7,944 nucleotides of DNA. Source: Clostridia bacterium. GTDB lineage: Bacteria; Bacillota; Clostridia; UMGS1883. The notes below the pieces were generated by a model. The model searched no databases. It worked only from the letters and a program-made list of their open reading frames with translations, and was not told the DNA's origin. Below, piece after piece: positions 5,644-7,944 of this stretch. Where the stretch lies: positions 1 to 7,944 of the forward strand of contig JAJQCX010000128.1 in assembly GCA_021202495.1 (NCBI GenBank), written 5' to 3'. Both the position numbers and the translations under genes were made by a program. Numbering within the stretch: the first letter of the stretch is position 1; each line of letters opens with the position of its first letter.

Positions 5644-5647
5644 ATGA
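5465..5647 (+). CDS. Putative 60-codon leader ORF coupled to the repressor gene
   Basis: A small ORF that could be a translated leader peptide. It has a textbook SD, GGAGGT (5452-5457), 7 nt before a GTG start, stays open for 60 codons through a hairpin-rich region, and ends in a TGA overlapping the repressor ATG (ATGA, 5644-5647), the usual sign of translational coupling. The peptide is rich in Pro, Arg and Cys, has no membrane segment, and ends CRCRAAEWRFL; I recognise no family. Its SD and start codon lie inside hairpin H1, so translation may be conditional. A second ORF with nearly the same C-terminus (CRRRAAEWRLI) ends in the same way at the lipoprotein gene. Against it: a single short ORF, no visible codon bias, and the resemblance might come from the DNA repeat rather than a selected peptide. 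Confidence 0.4.
   Translation: MKVPFTLMPPADSYAPPNLFKPSVWTRRCAQKSLIIPCPADRRVFNNYMCRCRAAEWRFL
5606..5647 (+). repeat. Leader module, copy A (SD-proximal repeat)
   Basis: A 42-nt segment ending at the ATGA overlap; 35 of 42 bases match copy B at 7908-7867 on the minus strand. The core 5611-5637 has 25 identities in 27, ending GGCGGAATGGAG, which supplies the repressor SD (GGAG 6 nt before the ATG). Distance to the downstream start and reading frame are identical in both copies. Confidence 0.8.
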
Positions 5648-6240
5648 TTGGTGAAAAAATACGTTCACTGCGAAAAGAGGCGTCGCTTTCGCAAACGCAG
5701 CTCGCCTCGCTTCTCTCTGTTTCTCAATCGACCGTTTCCATGTGGGAAAAAAACAATAACTCCCCCGAATATTCAACTCTTTTAAAGCTTTGCGACGTTT
5801 TCGGCGTCAGCTCCGACGCTCTCACCGGCACGACAAACGACAAAGTTTTGACCCGCGTTCCCGTCCTCGGCTATGTCCGCGCCGGCATTCCAAACGAAGC
5901 TCTTGAAAACATTTTGGACTATGAGGACGTCTACCTTCGCCAAAACGACCCCGACGAATATTTTGCCCTCCGCATCAAGGGCGACAGTATGTCCCCGCGC
6001 ATGATGGACGGTGACATCGTCACCGTCCGCCGCACAAGTGACTTTCAAAGCGGCGACGTCTGCGTCGTCTTGGTCGAAAATTCCGACGCAACGGTTAAAA
6101 AGGTAATAAAAAAGGACATGGGTATTCTTCTCATGCCCTTTAACCCCGCCTACGACCCGCTCGTCTTCACCGTTGACGAGGTTCAAAAAAAGCCCGTCAC
6201 CATCCTCGGCAAGGTGACGGAGCTCCGCGCCAAAATTTAA
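5644..6240 (+). CDS. LexA/CI-type self-cleaving transcriptional repressor (XRE HTH + S24 peptidase)
   Basis: A 198-residue repressor. The N-terminal XRE/Cro-CI helix-turn-helix (about 3-60) has SLSQTQLASLLSVSQSTVSMWE as its HTH. The C-terminal S24 latent protease domain has the cleavage dipeptide Ala80-Gly81 (in GYVRAGIP), nucleophile Ser115 (GDSMSP) and Lys152. The spacings of 35 residues from Ala to Ser and 37 from Ser to Lys equal those of E. coli LexA (84, 119, 156), so RecA-stimulated self-cleavage is expected. The XRE DNA-binding domain marks it as a phage-CI/HdiR-like repressor, not LexA proper. I chose ATG 5644 because GGAG lies 6 nt upstream; the in-frame GTG at 5611 would only translate repeat-derived sequence (MPMQGGGMEIF). 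It probably binds the three TATCAT-N5-ATGATA sites and controls both itself and the divergent sigma-like gene. Confidence 0.92.
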   Translation: MIGEKIRSLRKEASLSQTQLASLLSVSQSTVSMWEKNNNSPEYSTLLKLCDVFGVSSDALTGTTNDKVLTRVPVLGYVRAGIPNEALENILDYEDVYLRQNDPDEYFALRIKGDSMSPRMMDGDIVTVRRTSDFQSGDVCVVLVENSDATVKKVIKKDMGILLMPFNPAYDPLVFTVDEVQKKPVTILGKVTELRAKI

Positions 6241-6254
6241 CAAGATTTTTCTTT

Positions 6255-6288
6255 AAAAGCCGCGGGATTTTCCCATCCTGCGGCTTTT
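6255..6288. terminator. Bidirectional intrinsic terminator between repressor and WG-protein genes
   Basis: A 9-bp perfect outer stem (AAAAGCCGC 6255-6263 with GCGGCTTTT 6280-6288) extends inward by five more pairs, one of them G-U, to a 6-nt loop. The A and T runs on either side let it work in both directions. It fills the 49-nt gap between the convergent genes. Confidence 0.88.
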
Positions 6289-6289
6289 C

Positions 6290-7225
6290 TTATTCTTCAT
6301 CCAAATACTCCACAACCTCAAAATTCGTGTCTATCATCATCTCTCTGCCGTCCTTCACCACATATGCCGTGCCGTTGGAAAAGTCCATCGCATAGTCATA
6401 TATTTCATCTGTTGCAAATTCTCCCGTATGATCAATATATCTGAATTTCTGTGGAATCCACTTTGTTTCCTCTTTATCCTCGACTATAACCACACAATAT
6501 CCTTCACTGAAACTGCTTGCGGAAAAGAACGTTTTTCTTCCGAATACCTTTCTGCCTGTTTTGTCGATGAAATAACATTCCGTATAGTCCTCTTCCGACA
6601 CCGCACATACTCCCTCTGAGAAATGTGATGTCCACGCGTATTTATATGGAATGACTAAATTGCCCGACAAATCGGCAAAGCCGTAATGCGGCGACGATGT
6701 GCCCGCCTCATTTGTAACAGCAACCATTCCTTCGTATATCCAATCCACATCCCTATATTTTCCGAACGGTATCACAACCTCTCCTTCAGCGTTTATAATG
6801 CCCTCGGTTTTTCCGTTGCTCACTATCGCAAATCCGTTGTGAAACTCCGCTGTTTTATAATCGCGGTATTTATAATCCGTTTCAAGCATCACGCTTCCGT
6901 CCTTGTCAACGTATGTCACCTTCCCGTTCACGTTTTTCGCAATCCAATTATCCTCAGGGAACTCTTCTTTCTCAGCCTTTGTAAAGAGACTCACCTTCTC
7001 TTCCTCGCTGTTCCAATAAACCTCCATGCCGACCATGTCCGCAAATTCCCTCAGCGGAACATATGTCGTTCCGTCAATGTTCACGATTTTCGACTCAATC
7101 TCCTGCGTCTCCCCGTCAACATTGACCCGATAATCCACAACATACGCCTTCAAATGCTCATTTCCCGCCGCGCACAGCAGCAAAGCCGCCGCAGTTGCAG
7201 CAAATAATATCACAATTTTTTTCAT
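6290..7225 (-). CDS. Secreted WG-repeat protein with copper-amine-oxidase N-terminal-like domain
   Basis: 311 residues with a Sec signal peptide (basic MKK, hydrophobic 4-20; cleavage probably near residue 27). There is no convincing lipobox, since the residues before Cys18 are LLL. Residues about 28-82 fit the copper amine oxidase N-terminal-like (stalk) domain common in clostridial surface proteins: VNVDG, then VNIDGTTYVPLREFADMVGMEVYW. From about 95 to 305 there are degenerate WG-type beta repeats with the pattern G-Y/F-hydrophobic-D-x-x-G-x-hydrophobic-I-P, for example YGFADLSGNLVIPYKYA (181-197), FSEGVCAV (202-209) and FSEGYCVV (239-246). The likely role is extracellular binding or envelope scaffolding; no catalytic residues are seen. 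AGGGG lies 10 nt before the ATG. It follows the lipoprotein gene after 87 nt on the same strand and may share its transcript. Confidence 0.88.
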   Translation of the reverse strand: MKKIVILFAATAAALLLCAAGNEHLKAYVVDYRVNVDGETQEIESKIVNIDGTTYVPLREFADMVGMEVYWNSEEEKVSLFTKAEKEEFPEDNWIAKNVNGKVTYVDKDGSVMLETDYKYRDYKTAEFHNGFAIVSNGKTEGIINAEGEVVIPFGKYRDVDWIYEGMVAVTNEAGTSSPHYGFADLSGNLVIPYKYAWTSHFSEGVCAVSEEDYTECYFIDKTGRKVFGRKTFFSASSFSEGYCVVIVEDKEETKWIPQKFRYIDHTGEFATDEIYDYAMDFSNGTAYVVKDGREMMIDTNFEVVEYLDEE

Positions 7226-7312
7226 AGTATATCATCCCCTGTTAAAATAATTTTTTTAGCAATACATATCAGCTTAATCACAGTCTGATGTCCCCAAACT
7301 ATTAGCTGCACC
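7226..7312 (-). other. Spacer between the lipoprotein and WG-protein genes
   Basis: 87 nt, AT-rich, with a poly-A run on the minus strand. I find no good -35/-10 pair and no strong terminator, only a weak hairpin with a bulge (CAGCT with AGCTG). The two genes are therefore plausibly one operon, but this is not proven. Confidence 0.4.
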
Positions 7313-7870
7313 TTAATAAGAATACATATAAGCCCACAATGATTCTGTATCTGTCGACAGTATTTCATTATTCTCTAAAAAATCAAAGAGTGAGGTATCC
7401 GAATCCATGTCACGCCCCGATCTTGAGGTATAAATAACATTGTATATATATCCGTCTGGATTATCGTCATCAAAGACTATTTGAACAATTATATCCAAAG
7501 AATTATCGGGATTATTATATGGACCTTCACCGCTTCCGTAAACTGTTCCCCATAAAGTATACATACGCATATCTTCTTCCAATTCCTCGGGAGGCAGATA
7601 TGTGCTTCCCTCACCCCAAGCCTGCCAGTTCCCCCAGCCTTCATCAATACTGATATTTTCCCATCCTAAGCTTTCCATCTCATCCTTTACACTGCAAATT
7701 ATTTCCTGATTTAAAAATTCATCCACGTTATCTGTCACTTCCGTAGAATCAATCTCCGTTTCTTCACTCTCGGTAACAATGTCATTTTCGTCATAATATA
7801 ATTGCTTACCGCAAGCGCTCATACCCACCGCAGCGCAAACAACCAATATAAATAATAACCGTAATTTCAT
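7313..7870 (-). CDS. Predicted lipoprotein of unknown function
   Basis: 185 residues. The N-terminus MKLRLLFILVVCAAVGMSAC has the basic-hydrophobic-lipobox pattern with Cys20 as the likely lipid-modified residue, placing the mature protein on the outer face of the cytoplasmic membrane. After an acidic Glu/Thr/Ser linker (about 28-52) comes a compact, acidic, aromatic-rich domain with GWGNWQAWGEG and a DDDNPDG loop; I recognise no family. I chose ATG 7870 because GGAGG lies 5 nt upstream and the lipobox then sits at the usual position. The longer in-frame GTG at 7903 would add repeat-derived residues (MPPQGGGMEVN) before the signal peptide. The start overlaps the stop of an upstream ORF (ATGA) within leader-module copy B. 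Upstream of the secreted WG-repeat protein; the two may act together at the cell surface. Confidence 0.85.
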   Translation of the reverse strand: MKLRLLFILVVCAAVGMSACGKQLYYDENDIVTESEETEIDSTEVTDNVDEFLNQEIICSVKDEMESLGWENISIDEGWGNWQAWGEGSTYLPPEELEEDMRMYTLWGTVYGSGEGPYNNPDNSLDIIVQIVFDDDNPDGYIYNVIYTSRSGRDMDSDTSLFDFLENNEILSTDTESLWAYMYSY

Positions 7871-7908
7871 ATTAACCTCCATTCCGCCGCCCTGCGGCGG
7901 CACAAATT
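7867..7908 (-). repeat. Leader module, copy B (SD-proximal repeat)
   Basis: Matches copy A (5606-5647) at 35 of 42 positions; core 7903-7877 has 25 of 27. In this copy the core also forms a local hairpin (GCCGCC with GGCGGC, loop of 4) that two base changes destroy in copy A. It supplies the GGAGG of the lipoprotein gene. Confidence 0.8.
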
Positions 7909-7944
7909 GTAACGTGGAAAAGAAGCAAGTAGATTGCCCTTATG
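7867..7944 (-). CDS. C-terminal part of a putative leader ORF, cut by the window edge
   Basis: An open frame enters at the window edge and runs 25 codons to a TGA (7869-7867) overlapping the lipoprotein ATG as ATGA. It ends YNLCRRRAAEWRLI, closely resembling the end of the 60-codon ORF before the repressor gene (YMCRCRAAEWRFL). Its start is outside the window. It could be the tail of an ordinary upstream gene or of a related leader peptide. Confidence 0.35.
   Translation of the reverse strand, partial: HKGNLLASFPRYNLCRRRAAEWRLI

Noticed and set aside
1..7944. CRISPR array, tRNA/rRNA genes, insertion sequences
   Set aside because: No regularly spaced direct repeats, no tRNA-like cloverleaf or rRNA segments, and no transposase motifs or terminal inverted repeats with target duplications were seen.

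Overview
The window looks like the chromosome of a Clostridia-type Firmicute (an uncultured gut Oscillospiraceae/Lachnospiraceae relative would fit, but I cannot place it further). The evidence is strong GGAGG-type ribosome binding sites, sigma-A promoters with near-consensus boxes, moderate GC with AT-rich spacers, and typically clostridial families: a DUF5685-like protein beside a J-domain protein, a CadA-type ATPase with a separate HMA protein, and a protein pairing a copper-amine-oxidase N-terminal-like domain with WG repeats. No rRNA, tRNA, CRISPR array, transposase or integrase is visible.

Layout. (1) 101-1947, plus strand: a tightly packed three-gene operon of a membrane zinc-ribbon protein, a DUF5685-like protein with two Asp-rich motifs, and a J-domain/TPR protein with a Cys-rich tail. 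A perfect hairpin closes it, shared with the convergent ATPase gene. (2) 4590-1994, minus strand: a metal-resistance operon of an ArsR/SmtB sensor, a free-standing HMA metal-binding protein and a Zn/Cd/Pb-type P1B ATPase lacking its own HMA domain. Its promoter and an imperfect palindromic operator are directly readable. (3) 5287-4847, minus, and 5644-6240, plus: a divergent pair, a small coiled-coil/sigma-region-4-like protein facing a LexA/CI-type self-cleaving repressor. The spacer holds two good sigma-A promoters and three copies, one degenerate, of a TATCAT-N5-ATGATA operator. (4) 7870-6290, minus: a predicted lipoprotein followed by a secreted WG-repeat protein.

The most unusual part is the leader of the repressor gene. 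The promoter lies about 205 nt upstream of the start. The transcript can fold into several hairpins, the first enclosing the SD and GTG start of a 60-codon ORF that ends in an ATGA overlap with the repressor. A segment in the fourth hairpin is complementary to the sequence just before the repressor SD. That same SD-proximal sequence, a 27-nt core with 25 identities, recurs upstream of the lipoprotein gene, in the same frame and at the same distance from the start, again with an upstream ORF ending in an ATGA overlap. This looks like a reusable leader or translational-coupling module.

Working together, as inference: region 2 is a self-contained metal efflux unit. Region 3 is a small switch in which RecA-type activation could relieve repression of the sigma-like gene, with extra translational control on the repressor itself. 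Regions 1 and 4 have no firm functional assignment.
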